This document shows positions 16,410 to 26,508 of a DNA stretch of 48,098 nucleotides, piece after piece. The notes beneath the pieces are model-generated. The model did no database searches and had not been told where the DNA came from. It saw nothing but the letters and a program-made list of their open reading frames with translations. Each line of letters begins with the position of its first letter. The first letter of the stretch is position 1. The stretch is from GCA-002840015 sp033765245 (lineage in GTDB: Bacteria; Pseudomonadota; Gammaproteobacteria; Xanthomonadales; Xanthomonadaceae), in assembly GCA_033765245.1 (NCBI GenBank), contig JANRIF010000208.1, forward strand, positions 1-48,098, in the 5' to 3' direction. Made by a program: the position numbers and the translations under genes.

Positions 16410-16832
16410 ATGGGAGTGATGAGCGGTTACAGCGCGGTTGCCAGCTATCGCACGGTCAGCACGCACGGCGACGTCGAGTCGGCCAGTCCGCATCGCTTGA
16501 TCGAGCTGATGATGGACGGCGCGCTCGATCGCATCGCCGCGGCGGCCGGATTCCTGGCGCGCGGCGATGTGGGGCCCAAGGGCGAGAGCGTGTCCAAGGC
16601 GATCAACCTGATCGAGGGATTGCGCGCCAGCCTGGACCACAGCCGCGGTGCCCCGGTGGTGGCGAATCTCGACGCGCTGTATGAGTACATGGCGCGGCGT
16701 CTGCTGGAGTCCAATCTGCGCAACGACGCCGCCGGCTTCGACGAAGTGAGCCGGTTGCTGCGCGAGATCCGCGACGCCTGGCATGCGATTCCGCCGGAAG
16801 TGCAGGCTCGGCCACAGGATCATCTGGGGTGA
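16410..16832 (+). CDS. fliS: flagellin export chaperone
   Basis: A 140-residue helical protein that binds the C-terminus of flagellin and prevents polymerisation in the cytosol. The family pattern is visible: a Y-SAVASYRTV segment, ASPHRLIELMMDGALDRI, LIEGLRASLD and LDALYEYMARRLLESN. The start at 16410 lies 18 bp after fliD. The stop overlaps the GTG start of the next gene, so the chaperones are probably translated together. Confidence 0.93.
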   Translation: MGVMSGYSAVASYRTVSTHGDVESASPHRLIELMMDGALDRIAAAAGFLARGDVGPKGESVSKAINLIEGLRASLDHSRGAPVVANLDALYEYMARRLLESNLRNDAAGFDEVSRLLREIRDAWHAIPPEVQARPQDHLG

Positions 16833-17143
16833 GTGCGGCCGACGCCAATGCGGTGGTGGAGCGGGTGCTGGCGCTCACGCGCGAGATGCAGACGGCGGCG
16901 CACGCACGCGACTGGGAAGCGTTGGCACGGTTGCAGACGGAACGGCAGCCATTGTTGGAAGCGCACTGCACCCGCGACCACGTGAGCGAGGCGGTGTTGC
17001 AACATCTGCACGAGTGCAACGAGCGGATCGTGGCGAGCGTGCTTGGCGCACGCGATCAGCTCACCGCCGAATGGCAGGACGCGCGCACCGGCCATCGCGC
17101 CGCGCAGGATTATCAGCGCGTCGCCCGCGACGGTGGCGCGTAG
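16829..17143 (+). CDS. fliT: FliT-like flagellar chaperone
   Basis: A 104-residue, mostly helical protein starting at GTG 16829 inside the end of fliS. Position, size and heptad-rich composition (VERVLALTREMQTAAHARDWEALARLQ) suggest FliT, the export chaperone for the cap protein FliD. Sequence conservation in this family is low, so the call rests largely on context between fliS and the PilZ gene. Confidence 0.7.
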   Translation: MSAADANAVVERVLALTREMQTAAHARDWEALARLQTERQPLLEAHCTRDHVSEAVLQHLHECNERIVASVLGARDQLTAEWQDARTGHRAAQDYQRVARDGGA

Positions 17144-17178
17144 CCGATGCCGATCCACATACGGTACGGGGCGATGCG

Positions 17179-17745
17179 ATGAGCGAGCCGATGGTCGAAC
17201 GCTTCGAGCAGCAGTTGGCATATGCCGGCGATCTGCGGCTGGAATGGCACGCGCTGCCGGTGCCGCTCGCGGCCGAGGAGTTGATGCGTCTGCGTGACGC
17301 CAATCTCACCGTGCTGAATCTGGTGTCGGCGGTCGAGGAACATCGCACCGATGCCGGCGACGAGGAGTCGGCGTCGGGGCTCGATCTGTTGCGTCTGGAT
17401 GCCAAGCTCAACCTGCTGCTGGAGCTGATGCAGCGCATGGCCGCGCGCGATCGCGAGCCGCCGGCGCGCCGACCAGTGCGGCTGAATGCGCACGGTGTGG
17501 CGCTTCCGGCCGACACCACGGCACCGGCCGTCGGCAGCACGGTGTCGGCGTGCATCCACCTCGACGCCTGTCGCGCGATGCCACTGGAATTGCCGGCGCG
17601 CGTGATGGCGCTGTCCGATCCGGAGTGGCGGCTGCTTGCCTTCATCGAGCCGGGGCCGGCGATGGAGGAGGCGATGGATCGATTGGTATTCCGATACCAC
17701 CGGCGTCAGGTGGCGATCGAACGGCGCGGCGCCAAGACCGAATGA
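17179..17745 (+). CDS. PilZ-domain protein of the flagellar locus
   Basis: A 188-residue protein with a helical N-terminal half (residues 20-95, including RLDAKLNLLLELMQRMA) and a C-terminal PilZ-like barrel. The RRPVR stretch gives the RxxxR part of the cyclic di-GMP motif, but the following LNAHGV lacks the usual (D/N)xSxxG serine. It may therefore bind weakly or act through protein contacts. PilZ genes next to fliS/fliT are seen in xanthomonads and are absent from the matching Pseudomonas locus. The start is ATG 17179, after a 35-bp gap. Confidence 0.7.
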   Translation: MSEPMVERFEQQLAYAGDLRLEWHALPVPLAAEELMRLRDANLTVLNLVSAVEEHRTDAGDEESASGLDLLRLDAKLNLLLELMQRMAARDREPPARRPVRLNAHGVALPADTTAPAVGSTVSACIHLDACRAMPLELPARVMALSDPEWRLLAFIEPGPAMEEAMDRLVFRYHRRQVAIERRGAKTE

Positions 17746-17760
17746 ATGCGACGTGCGCCC

Positions 17761-17929
17761 CTAGCAGCCTGTCGGGCTTTGGATGGCCGGGCTGCAAATC
17801 CGCCCGCGCGGTCCCGATTTCCGCCAATTCTTGGCCCGTAGAGCCCACTACGGGCCGGCGAATCGTCGAAGATCGGTCCTCGCGCGGTCGAATTTTCGCC
17901 TCGACCCCCAAAGCCCGACAGGCTGCTAG
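17761..17929. repeat. 169-bp imperfect palindrome, MITE-like
   Basis: The ends are perfect 22-bp inverted repeats (17761-17782 and 17908-17929; core CAGCCTGTCGGGCTTTGG). The centre is a perfect 9-bp hairpin, GGCCCGTAG with CTACGGGCC around AGCCCA (17833-17856). Ends and centre share the same axis at 17845, and the arms in between match imperfectly. The whole element could fold into one long hairpin. No coding capacity is seen. The rest of 17746-18277 shows nothing else recognisable before the fleQ ribosome binding site. Confidence 0.75.
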
Positions 17930-18277
17930 CGATCCGCGCGTCGGCATCGATGCCGGTCCGGCGCAAAGTGCGACGTGGTGCCGCGCTTGCTGCGAACCCG
18001 GTCACGCTGAGATGCGTCGCTTGCGACGGCATTGTCGAACAACACCGTGCCAGTTCCGCACAAAGCGCGATCACGATCACGGTGTTCGCTGCAGGCGTCA
18101 TCACAGTTCCTGCAATTCGCGTCGGCAACGCGGCGGGGTGTGCCGTGGCACACGTTTTTCCCGACGCGCGATCGAGAGTATCGCCCCATGCCCAAGCCTA
18201 GGGCAGCGCGCGACGGGGGGCGCGAAGCATGGCCGCGACGTGGCCGTGGTCCCCTTGTGTCGACAGGGAGACGAACG

Positions 18278-19678
18278 GTGAGCCAAGCGGCAATCTTCGT
18301 AGTGGATAGCGACGGCGATCGAGCCGAGCGCACTGCACAGGTCGCGCGCTCGCAAGGCTATCTTCCCTACGTGTTCGTCGACGGCGACCTGCCGGCATTG
18401 CCGCGCGGCACCGCGCCGGTGCTGGTACTGATCGCCGACGTCGGCGCCGATGCCGATGGTGAGACCCTGGAAATACTGCTGCGCCGCCATGCTGGCCATG
18501 CGGTGGTGGCGGCCGCCAACGATTCCTCATCGGCGATTGCATTCGCCGACCGCAGCGGCATCGCTTACGTGAAATGTGCGTTCCCGTTGCGCGAGCCGCT
18601 GTCGGCGCTGATCGCGCGGCACGATGCGACATCTCCCGTCGATGCCGGCGAAGGTGTGCGTCAGGTCGGCAGTTCGCAGCCGATGCGACAGTTGCGCACG
18701 CTGATCGGCAAGGTGGCCGAGTTCGACACCAGCGTGCTGGTGCTGGGTCAATCCGGCACCGGCAAGGAATTGGTGGCGCGCGCGATTCACCAGATGTCCG
18801 GGCGTCGCGACAAGCCGTTCGTCGCGATCAACTGCGGCGCGATTCCGGCGGATCTGCTGGAAAGCGAATTGTTCGGTCACGAGAAGGGCGCCTTCACTGG
18901 CGCCGTCAGCGCCCGCAAGGGTCGCTTCGAGGTGGCCGAAGGCGGCACCCTGTTCCTCGACGAAATCGGCGACATGAGCATGCCGATGCAGGTCAAGCTG
19001 CTGCGGGTGCTGCAGGAACGCAGCTTCGAGCGTGTTGGCGGCAATCAATCCCAGCGTTGCAACGTGCGAATCATCGCCGCCACCCATCGCGACCTCGAAG
19101 CCGCCATCGCCGCCGGGCGCTTCCGCGAGGATCTGTTCTATCGGCTCAACGTGTTCCCGATCGAGATGCCGTCGCTGCGCGAGCGCGTCGACGATCTGCC
19201 GGAGCTGATCCAGGAACTGGGCTCGCGGCTGCGCGCGCGCGGCCTGGAGCCGGCGGTGTTCACCGACGGCGCGGTGCGTACCCTGAAGAATTATCCGTGG
19301 CCGGGCAACGTGCGCGAACTGGGCAATCTGGTGGAGCGCATGGCCATCCTGTCGCCGGCCACCCCGGTGACGCCGCGAGACCTCCCCACCCGCTATCGCG
19401 GCAACGACGAGCAGGCCGAGCGCGAGGCCGTGATGGCATGCGCCGCGATTGGCGCCAGCGAGGGTGTGAGCCTGGAAGAAAAAGCGATGCTGCTGCCGGG
19501 CGAAGGCCTGGACCTGCGCGATCATCTCGCCCGCATCGAAGTGGACCTGATCCGACAGGCGTTGCTGGTCTCCGACGGCATCGTCGCCCAAGCCGCCAAA
19601 CTGCTGCAAGTCAAGCGCACCACCCTGGTGGAGAAGCTGCGCAAGTATGGCTTGATGGCGGATGAGACGATGGCTTGA
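18278..19678 (+). CDS. fleQ: sigma54-dependent flagellar master regulator FleQ/FlrA
   Basis: An enhancer-binding activator of the flagellar hierarchy, 466 residues. The N-terminal receiver-like domain (1-115) is of the FleQ type and lacks a clear phosphoacceptor pocket. The AAA+ domain has Walker A GQSGTGKE (157-164), the sigma54-contact loop GAFTGA (204-209), Walker B GGTLFLDEIGDM and an LRER segment. The C-terminal helix-turn-helix reads GIVAQAAKLLQVKRTTLVEKL. GTG 18278 follows GGGAG; the frame is open upstream to 18032, but only this start gives the FleQ N-terminus. The cyclic di-GMP pocket appears altered compared with Pseudomonas FleQ. Confidence 0.9.
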   Translation: MSQAAIFVVDSDGDRAERTAQVARSQGYLPYVFVDGDLPALPRGTAPVLVLIADVGADADGETLEILLRRHAGHAVVAAANDSSSAIAFADRSGIAYVKCAFPLREPLSALIARHDATSPVDAGEGVRQVGSSQPMRQLRTLIGKVAEFDTSVLVLGQSGTGKELVARAIHQMSGRRDKPFVAINCGAIPADLLESELFGHEKGAFTGAVSARKGRFEVAEGGTLFLDEIGDMSMPMQVKLLRVLQERSFERVGGNQSQRCNVRIIAATHRDLEAAIAAGRFREDLFYRLNVFPIEMPSLRERVDDLPELIQELGSRLRARGLEPAVFTDGAVRTLKNYPWPGNVRELGNLVERMAILSPATPVTPRDLPTRYRGNDEQAEREAVMACAAIGASEGVSLEEKAMLLPGEGLDLRDHLARIEVDLIRQALLVSDGIVAQAAKLLQVKRTTLVEKLRKYGLMADETMA

Positions 19679-19694
19679 GCGAAGCGCGGGACCC

Positions 19695-19873
19695 GGGACC
19701 GCGGGACCCGGGACCCGGAAAAGCAGGTCGCCGTATCGCTTGGGACATTTGGCTTTTTCCTAACGCAATCGCTGGCCTCCGTGCGTGCTGCGGCACATGT
19801 GCGGCTCACGAAAGCAAGAGCAACGCCACGCTGGCCTCGAAGCGCTTCTCCGGGTCCCGGGTCCCGCGGTCCC
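19695..19873. repeat. GGGACC-rich inverted repeat between fleQ and fleS
   Basis: Two 30-bp arms (19695-19724 and 19844-19873) are inverted copies, 29 of 30 bases identical. Each is built of GGGACC units ending in CCGGAAAAGC or CCGGAGAAGC, and extra GGGACC units extend the arms outwards. The 119-bp spacer has no gene. The arms begin 16 bp after the fleQ stop, so the structure could end fleQ transcription. Together with the sigma54 site at 19963 this accounts for the fleQ-fleS gap. Confidence 0.75.
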
Positions 19874-19962
19874 GCGGTCCCGGCTTCAACATTCCCCGCC
19901 GAAAAATTGACACCACCCCAGCGCCACATCGCAAGTCATTGACGCGCAAGGAAATCGTCAGG

Positions 19963-19978
19963 TGGCACAGATCTCGCA
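19963..19978 (+). promoter_or_regulatory. sigma54 promoter of fleSR
   Basis: TGGCAC-N5-TCGCA has one mismatch to the -24/-12 consensus and keeps GG-N10-GC. It lies 30 bp before the fleS start, which fits activation of fleSR by FleQ. Confidence 0.72.
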
Positions 19979-20008
19979 TCGTCCTCACCGAGCATTCCGG
20001 AGAGGCGC

Positions 20009-21220
20009 ATGCAATCGCACACCGACACCCGCGTCCAGGCCCTGTCGCAAGCGTTCGCGTTGTTCAACGACACATCGCGCGCGCTTGCCGATTCCTATCA
20101 TGAGCTGGAGCGTCGCGCCGCCGATCTGAGTCGGCAACTGGCGGCTGCGCACAGCGCGCGGTTGAGCGAGCTGGCGGCCAAGGAGCGTCTGGCCGAGCGC
20201 ATGCAGACACTGATCGAGGCGTTGCCCGGCGGAGTCGTGGTGCTGGATGCGTCGCGTCGCGTGGTGGAGGCCAACGCTGCGGCGCGCGGCATCGTGGCCG
20301 ATCTGGCGCCGGGACAGGACTGGTCGGAGGCGGCGGCGCGCACCTTCGGGCCGATGGCCGAGAGCGGACGTCTGCAGTTGCCCGATGGCCGCGAGTTCGC
20401 GTTGTCGCAACAGGTGCTGGCCGATGGCGGCATGGTGCTGCTGTTCGCCGACGTGACCCGCGCGCGCGAATTGCAGGCGCGGCTGGAGCATTACCAGCGG
20501 CTGTCGTCGATGGGCGAGATGAGCGCGCGTCTGGCGCACCAACTGCGCACGCCGCTCAGTGCGGCAGTGCTGTATGCCTCGCGCATCGCCGAAGGCGAAT
20601 TGCCGCCATCTGTGGCGACCCGCCTGGGCGCGCGCACCATGGAGCGCCTGCGCCACCTCGAACGCCTGATCGACGACATGCTGCATTTCGCCCGCGCCGA
20701 TCACGACGGTCGCGAGCAGGTGGCGGTTGCGGAGCTGCTGGCGCGGGTGCGCGACGCCGCACTCGGCAAGTCCGATGCAGCGGTTGCGGTGGAATTCGTC
20801 GACCGCAGCGGCGCGGCCGTGCTCAACGGCAGCAGCGAGCTGCTGGCCAGTGCGCTCGGTAACCTGATCGACAACGCCCTGTCGGTATCGCCGCGCGGCA
20901 CCCAGGTGCGGGTGCAGGCCGAGCGCTCGGCGGGCGAGGTGGCGATTCGCGTCGCCGATAGCGGCCCGGGGGTGCCGGAGGCACTGCGCGAGCGCATTTT
21001 CGAGCCGTTCTTCACCACCCGCGCCGACGGCACCGGGTTGGGTCTAGCGGTGGTGCGCAGCGTGATCGCCGCGCACGGCGGTCGCGTTGGCGTGGCGGCG
21101 CGCGCGCAGGGTGGCGCCGAGTTCGAGATCCGCCTGCCCGAAGCGCACGCCGAGGTCGCGCTTCGCAGCGGCGCGCGCGTCACGGGCGGCGGCACTGCAT
21201 TGACCAGAGGAGTTGCCTGA
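20009..21220 (+). CDS. fleS: flagellar sensor histidine kinase FleS/FlrB
   Basis: A 403-residue kinase without membrane segments, so cytosolic. A coiled N-terminus (20-65) is followed by a PAS domain (66-155), the HisKA domain with phospho-accepting His177 in ARLAHQLRTPL, and the ATPase domain with NLIDNALSVS (N box), DSGPGVP and GTGLGLAVV. It would phosphorylate FleR, encoded immediately downstream. ATG 20009 follows GGAGAGGC. The gene starts just after a sigma54 promoter-like site. Confidence 0.92.
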   Translation: MQSHTDTRVQALSQAFALFNDTSRALADSYHELERRAADLSRQLAAAHSARLSELAAKERLAERMQTLIEALPGGVVVLDASRRVVEANAAARGIVADLAPGQDWSEAAARTFGPMAESGRLQLPDGREFALSQQVLADGGMVLLFADVTRARELQARLEHYQRLSSMGEMSARLAHQLRTPLSAAVLYASRIAEGELPPSVATRLGARTMERLRHLERLIDDMLHFARADHDGREQVAVAELLARVRDAALGKSDAAVAVEFVDRSGAAVLNGSSELLASALGNLIDNALSVSPRGTQVRVQAERSAGEVAIRVADSGPGVPEALRERIFEPFFTTRADGTGLGLAVVRSVIAAHGGRVGVAARAQGGAEFEIRLPEAHAEVALRSGARVTGGGTALTRGVA

Positions 21221-21221
21221 A

Positions 21222-22595
<1,374 letters not shown>

Positions 22596-22643
22596 GAACC
22601 CGGGAAGACCGCATTTCGACGGCGACAGCGACGGAGAACCGAC

Positions 22644-22970
22644 ATGAGCCAAATCGACATCAACGGGCTGTTGGCGCAGATGCGCACCCTGGCCGCGCAG
22701 TCCGGCATCGCGCCGACCGGCCCGGCGAGCGCGCCGGCGGCCGGCGGGGTCGATTTCGGGCAGATGCTCAAGCAGACCATCGATCACGTCGATGCCAGCA
22801 GCAAGACCGCAATGCAGCTCACCGACAGTTTTGCTCGCGGCGAACCCGGCACCGACCTGCCGCAGGTGATGGTGGCGATGCAGAAGGCCGACCTGTCGTT
22901 CCGCGCCATGAACGAAGTCCGCAATCGCCTCGTGGAGGCGTACCGCGACGTGATGAACATGCAGATGTAG
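22644..22970 (+). CDS. fliE: flagellar hook-basal body adaptor
   Basis: A 108-residue protein that joins the MS ring to the rod. The C-terminal part shows the family pattern: DFGQMLKQTIDHVDASS, the charged middle, and PQVMVAMQKADLSFRAMNEVRNRLVEAYRDVMNMQM at the end. The start at 22644 follows GGAGAACCGAC. It is the first gene of fliEFGHIJ. Confidence 0.94.
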   Translation: MSQIDINGLLAQMRTLAAQSGIAPTGPASAPAAGGVDFGQMLKQTIDHVDASSKTAMQLTDSFARGEPGTDLPQVMVAMQKADLSFRAMNEVRNRLVEAYRDVMNMQM

Positions 22971-23061
22971 TGCGCAGTTGCGGCCGCCGCGTTCCGGCAC
23001 ACTCCGGACCACGGCACGCGATTGAGGAACCTCCAGGCAACGTATCCAGGCGAATCGAGTC

Positions 23062-24756
23062 ATGGCTGAATCAGCAACCGCGCGACTTCCCGCACGCCTG
23101 CCCGGCGGCACTGGCCTGCCGGCGATTCCGGGCTTGCGGCAAATTCTGACCCTGGTCGGCGTCGCTGCCGCGGTGGCGTTGGGAATCGCGGTGGCGCTGT
23201 GGTCGCGCAGCCCTTCCTACGCACCGCTGTACACCGGCCTGGACGAGCGCGACGCCAGCCAGGTGGTGCAGGCGCTGCAGGCGGGCGGCGACCGCTTCCA
23301 ACTGGGGCCGGGTGGGACCGCGGTGCTGGTTGCCGAGGGCGACGTCGCGCGGCTGCGGCTGAAACTCGCGGCGCAGGGGCTGCCGCAGGGCGCCTCCGGC
23401 GGCAGCGCCGAGGAGGCCCAGACCTCGCCGTTCGGAATGAGCGATTTCGCCGAGAAGGCGCGCTATCAAAAGCGCCTGGAAGGCGAGCTGGTGAACTCCA
23501 TCACCAGCCTGCAGCCGGTGAAGGCTGCGCGGGTGCATCTGGCGTTGCCCAAGCCGAGCGCGTTCGTGCGCGATCGCCGGCCGGCTTCGGCCTCGGTGGT
23601 GGTCACGCTGTTTCCCGGCCGCAACCTCGATCCCAGTCAGGTCAGCGCGGTAGTGCACTTGGTGGCGTCGAGCGTGCCAGATCTCGATCCCAGCCAGGTT
23701 TCGGTGATCGATCACAAGGGCAACCTGATGACGGCCGGCGGCGCCAGCGATCCGGCCGCGCTCGCCGACGGGCGCTTCCGTCTCGCGCAGTCATTGGAGC
23801 AGGCCTACGCCACGCGCATCGAGGAATTGCTGACACCGCTGGTCGGGCCGGGGCGGGTGCGCGCCCAGGTTGCCGCCAACATGGATTTTTCCGAGACCGA
23901 GCGCACCGATGAGCGCTTCGATCCGAAGGCCACGGTGCTGCGCAGCGAGCAGATGTCGAACCAGGAACGGCGCGACGGCGCCAGCGTCGCCCAGGGCATT
24001 CCCGGCGCGCTCAGCAATCAACCGCCGCCGGCGGCGCCGCAGCCGACCGCGGCCGACCCGAGTGCAGGAACCGCGACCGCCGCCACCACGACCGCCGCCA
24101 CCGCGGCATCAGGCACGCCGCTGGAATCGCAATCCAGCGCCACCCGCAACTTCGAGGTGGATCGCAGCATCAGCCACACCCGCGAGCCGGTCGGCAGCAT
24201 CCGTCGCCTGTCGGTGGCGGTGGTGGTGGACAACAAGGTGAGCGTGGACGAGGACGGCGAGCCGCAGACCACTCCGCTGAGCCAGACCGAACTGGCGCAG
24301 ATGGTGGAACTGGTGCGCGGCGCGGTCGGCTTCGACGAATCGCGCGGCGACTCGGTCAGCGTGATCAACGCGCCGTTCCATGCCGAGCCCGACATGGAAG
24401 CGCCGCCGCCGACGCCGCTGTGGCAACAGCCGGCGATGCGCGAGATCGGCAAACAGATACTCGGGGCGATCGTGGTGCTGGTGCTGGCGCTGAGCGTGGT
24501 GCGGCCGATGTTGCGCGGCTTGACCGGCGCACCGACGAGCGCGCCGACCCAGGTGCAGGTGCTGGCTGGCGGCAGCAGCGTGGACGTGGCGCAGCCTGCG
24601 GACACGCAGCGCTCGCTGGGGGCCGGCGCGGGCATGGCGGCGTTGCCGCCGGTGGCGTTCGAGCAGAAGGTGACGCTGGCAAAGCGCATGGTGAATCAGG
24701 ATCCGCGCCAGGTGGCGCAGGTCGTCAAGGGCTGGGTGGCCGAAGATGGCAGCTGA
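23062..24756 (+). CDS. fliF: flagellar MS-ring protein
   Basis: The inner-membrane ring on which the basal body is built. It has 564 residues, with transmembrane segments at about 28-47 and 463-483. Between them lies the periplasmic part with ring-building motifs, including YAPLYTGLDERDASQVVQAL, GMSDFAEKARYQKRLEGEL and VHLALPKPSAFVRD. A variable Ala/Pro/Thr-rich loop spans about 310-350. The cytoplasmic C-terminus, which binds FliG, overlaps the fliG start by 11 bp. Confidence 0.96.
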   Translation: MAESATARLPARLPGGTGLPAIPGLRQILTLVGVAAAVALGIAVALWSRSPSYAPLYTGLDERDASQVVQALQAGGDRFQLGPGGTAVLVAEGDVARLRLKLAAQGLPQGASGGSAEEAQTSPFGMSDFAEKARYQKRLEGELVNSITSLQPVKAARVHLALPKPSAFVRDRRPASASVVVTLFPGRNLDPSQVSAVVHLVASSVPDLDPSQVSVIDHKGNLMTAGGASDPAALADGRFRLAQSLEQAYATRIEELLTPLVGPGRVRAQVAANMDFSETERTDERFDPKATVLRSEQMSNQERRDGASVAQGIPGALSNQPPPAAPQPTAADPSAGTATAATTTAATAASGTPLESQSSATRNFEVDRSISHTREPVGSIRRLSVAVVVDNKVSVDEDGEPQTTPLSQTELAQMVELVRGAVGFDESRGDSVSVINAPFHAEPDMEAPPPTPLWQQPAMREIGKQILGAIVVLVLALSVVRPMLRGLTGAPTSAPTQVQVLAGGSSVDVAQPADTQRSLGAGAGMAALPPVAFEQKVTLAKRMVNQDPRQVAQVVKGWVAEDGS

Positions 24757-25759
24757 TCCGCAATCCAAACTGACCGGCACGCAACGCGCTGCCGTATTCC
24801 TGATGGCGCTCGGCGAGGACGAGGCCGGACAGGTGCTGCGGCACATGTCGGCGCGCGACGTGCAAAGCGTGGGCGCCGCCATGGCCGCGCTCAAGAACGT
24901 CAACCGCGATCAGGCCGATGCGGTGCTGGACTCGTTCACCCGCGTGATCGAGCAGCAGACCTCGATCGGCGTGGGCGCCGAAGATTACATCCGCAAGATG
25001 CTGATCAACGCGCTGGGCGAGGAAAAGGCCAGCGGTCTGATCGACCGCATCCTGCTGGGGCGCAGCAGCAAGGGCATGGAAGCGCTGAAGTGGATGGACA
25101 GCCGCGCGGTGGCCGAAATGATCGGCATGGAACACCCGCAGATCGTCGCCATCGTGCTCTCGCATCTGGAGCCCGATCAGGCCGCCGAGGTGATCGGCTT
25201 CCTGCCGCAGCGCAATCGCGCCGACGTCGTCATGCGCATCGCCACGCTCGACGGCATCCAGCCGCACGCGCTGCAGGAACTGGACGAGGTGATGGAGAAG
25301 CAGTTCGCCGGCAACAACAACAAGTTCAAGTCCAACACCGTCGGCGGCTACAAGGCCGCCGCCAACATCCTCAACGCGATGGAGACGGCTTCCGAAACCG
25401 CATTGATGGAGTCGATCCGCAAGGCCGACGACAACCTCGGCCAGAAGCTGCAGGAACTGATGTTCGTGTTCGACGACCTCAGCCGGATGGACGATCGCAG
25501 TTTGCAGACACTGCTGCGCGAGGTCTCCTCCGATCGTCTGGTGATCGCGCTCAAGGGCGCCGAGCAGGGCCTGCGCGAACGCATCTTCTCGAACATGTCC
25601 AAGCGCGCCGCCGAGATGTTGCGCGACGATCTGGAAGTGAAGGGTCCGGTGAAGCTGAGCGAGGTCGATGCCGCGCAGAAGGAAATCCTGCTCAGCGCAC
25701 GCCGTTTGGCGGACTCCGGTCAGATCAGCCTGGGCGGCGGAGGCGAGGATTATGTGTAG
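24746..25759 (+). CDS. fliG: flagellar motor switch protein FliG
   Basis: A C-ring protein that transmits torque from the stators. The 337 residues have the N-terminal FliF-binding domain, the middle domain with the EHPQ motif (MEHPQIVAIVLSHL), and the C-terminal domain with the charged torque helix (MDDRSLQTLLREVSSDRLVIALKG). The start lies inside the end of fliF in another frame, suggesting coupled translation that would keep MS-ring and switch subunits in proportion. Confidence 0.96.
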   Translation: MAADPQSKLTGTQRAAVFLMALGEDEAGQVLRHMSARDVQSVGAAMAALKNVNRDQADAVLDSFTRVIEQQTSIGVGAEDYIRKMLINALGEEKASGLIDRILLGRSSKGMEALKWMDSRAVAEMIGMEHPQIVAIVLSHLEPDQAAEVIGFLPQRNRADVVMRIATLDGIQPHALQELDEVMEKQFAGNNNKFKSNTVGGYKAAANILNAMETASETALMESIRKADDNLGQKLQELMFVFDDLSRMDDRSLQTLLREVSSDRLVIALKGAEQGLRERIFSNMSKRAAEMLRDDLEVKGPVKLSEVDAAQKEILLSARRLADSGQISLGGGGEDYV

Positions 25760-25857
25760 CGCACACGTCTCGCGCCGCTCCCGTGTGAACCGGCTCTCGG
25801 TCCGCCGAGCGCGCCAGGTTGGCGTCCCGGCGCCCTCGTTATGGACGGGTGTGAGAT

Positions 25858-26508
25858 ATGCAAACTAGCATCGTCGGCCTCGAGCAGGTGCAGGAATTCG
25901 AGCGCTGGGAATTGCCCGAACTCGGGGCCGGCGCATCGCGTGGCGCGGCGCCGGCCACGGTGCGGCACCTGGAAGCGCTGGAACAGCAGGCGCGCGAAGA
26001 AGGTTTCGCGCGCGGCATGGCCGAGGGCAAGGCCGCGGCGGCGACCCAGTTGGCGCAACAAGTGGCGCGTCTGTCCGCCGTGTTCGATGCGCTGAGCCGG
26101 CCGCTCGACGACGTCGATGCACAAGTGGAAGGCGAGCTGGCGCATCTGGCGATGGCGGTGGCGCGGCAACTGGTCCGGCGCGAACTCAAGACCACGCCCA
26201 CCGAAGTGATCGGCGCGGTGCGCGAGGCGCTGACGGGGCTGCCGGCGATGGCGCGTGAGGTGCGGGTTTCGGTACACCCGGAAGACGCCGAGTTGATTCG
26301 TACGCATCTGGGCGAGGCGGGTAGCGGGCGCTCCTGGCAATTGCTGGAAGATCCGATGATCAGCCGCGGCGGCTGTCTGGTGCAGAGCGAACATTCGCGC
26401 GTGGACGCGCGGGTGGAATCGCGCCTGCTCGCGCTTGCCGGCTCGGTACTGGGTGGGCAGCGTGCCGAGGATGGTGCGGCCGATCCCGCTCGCGGGGGCG
26501 ACGCATGA
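25858..26508 (+). CDS. fliH: flagellar export ATPase regulator FliH
   Basis: Binds and holds the ATPase FliI at the export gate. The 216-residue protein has the helical N-terminal stalk with small residues (ARGMAEGKAAAATQLAQQ) and the C-terminal FliI-binding part (AMAVARQLVRRELKT to CLVQSEHSRVDARVESRL). The ATG at 25858 follows GGGTGTGAG; 98 bp of non-coding sequence separate it from fliG. The stop overlaps the fliI start (ATGA). Confidence 0.92.
   Translation: MQTSIVGLEQVQEFERWELPELGAGASRGAAPATVRHLEALEQQAREEGFARGMAEGKAAAATQLAQQVARLSAVFDALSRPLDDVDAQVEGELAHLAMAVARQLVRRELKTTPTEVIGAVREALTGLPAMAREVRVSVHPEDAELIRTHLGEAGSGRSWQLLEDPMISRGGCLVQSEHSRVDARVESRLLALAGSVLGGQRAEDGAADPARGGDA

Noticed and set aside
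18146..18161. TGGCAC upstream of fleQ as a sigma54 promoter
   Set aside because: The -12 element is missing: the bases at the GC position are CC within a T run. FleQ-type genes are usually not sigma54 dependent.
18032..18277. Longer fleQ starting at 18032
   Set aside because: The extra 82 residues are basic and unlike any receiver domain, whereas GTG 18278 has a good ribosome binding site and the FleQ N-terminus.
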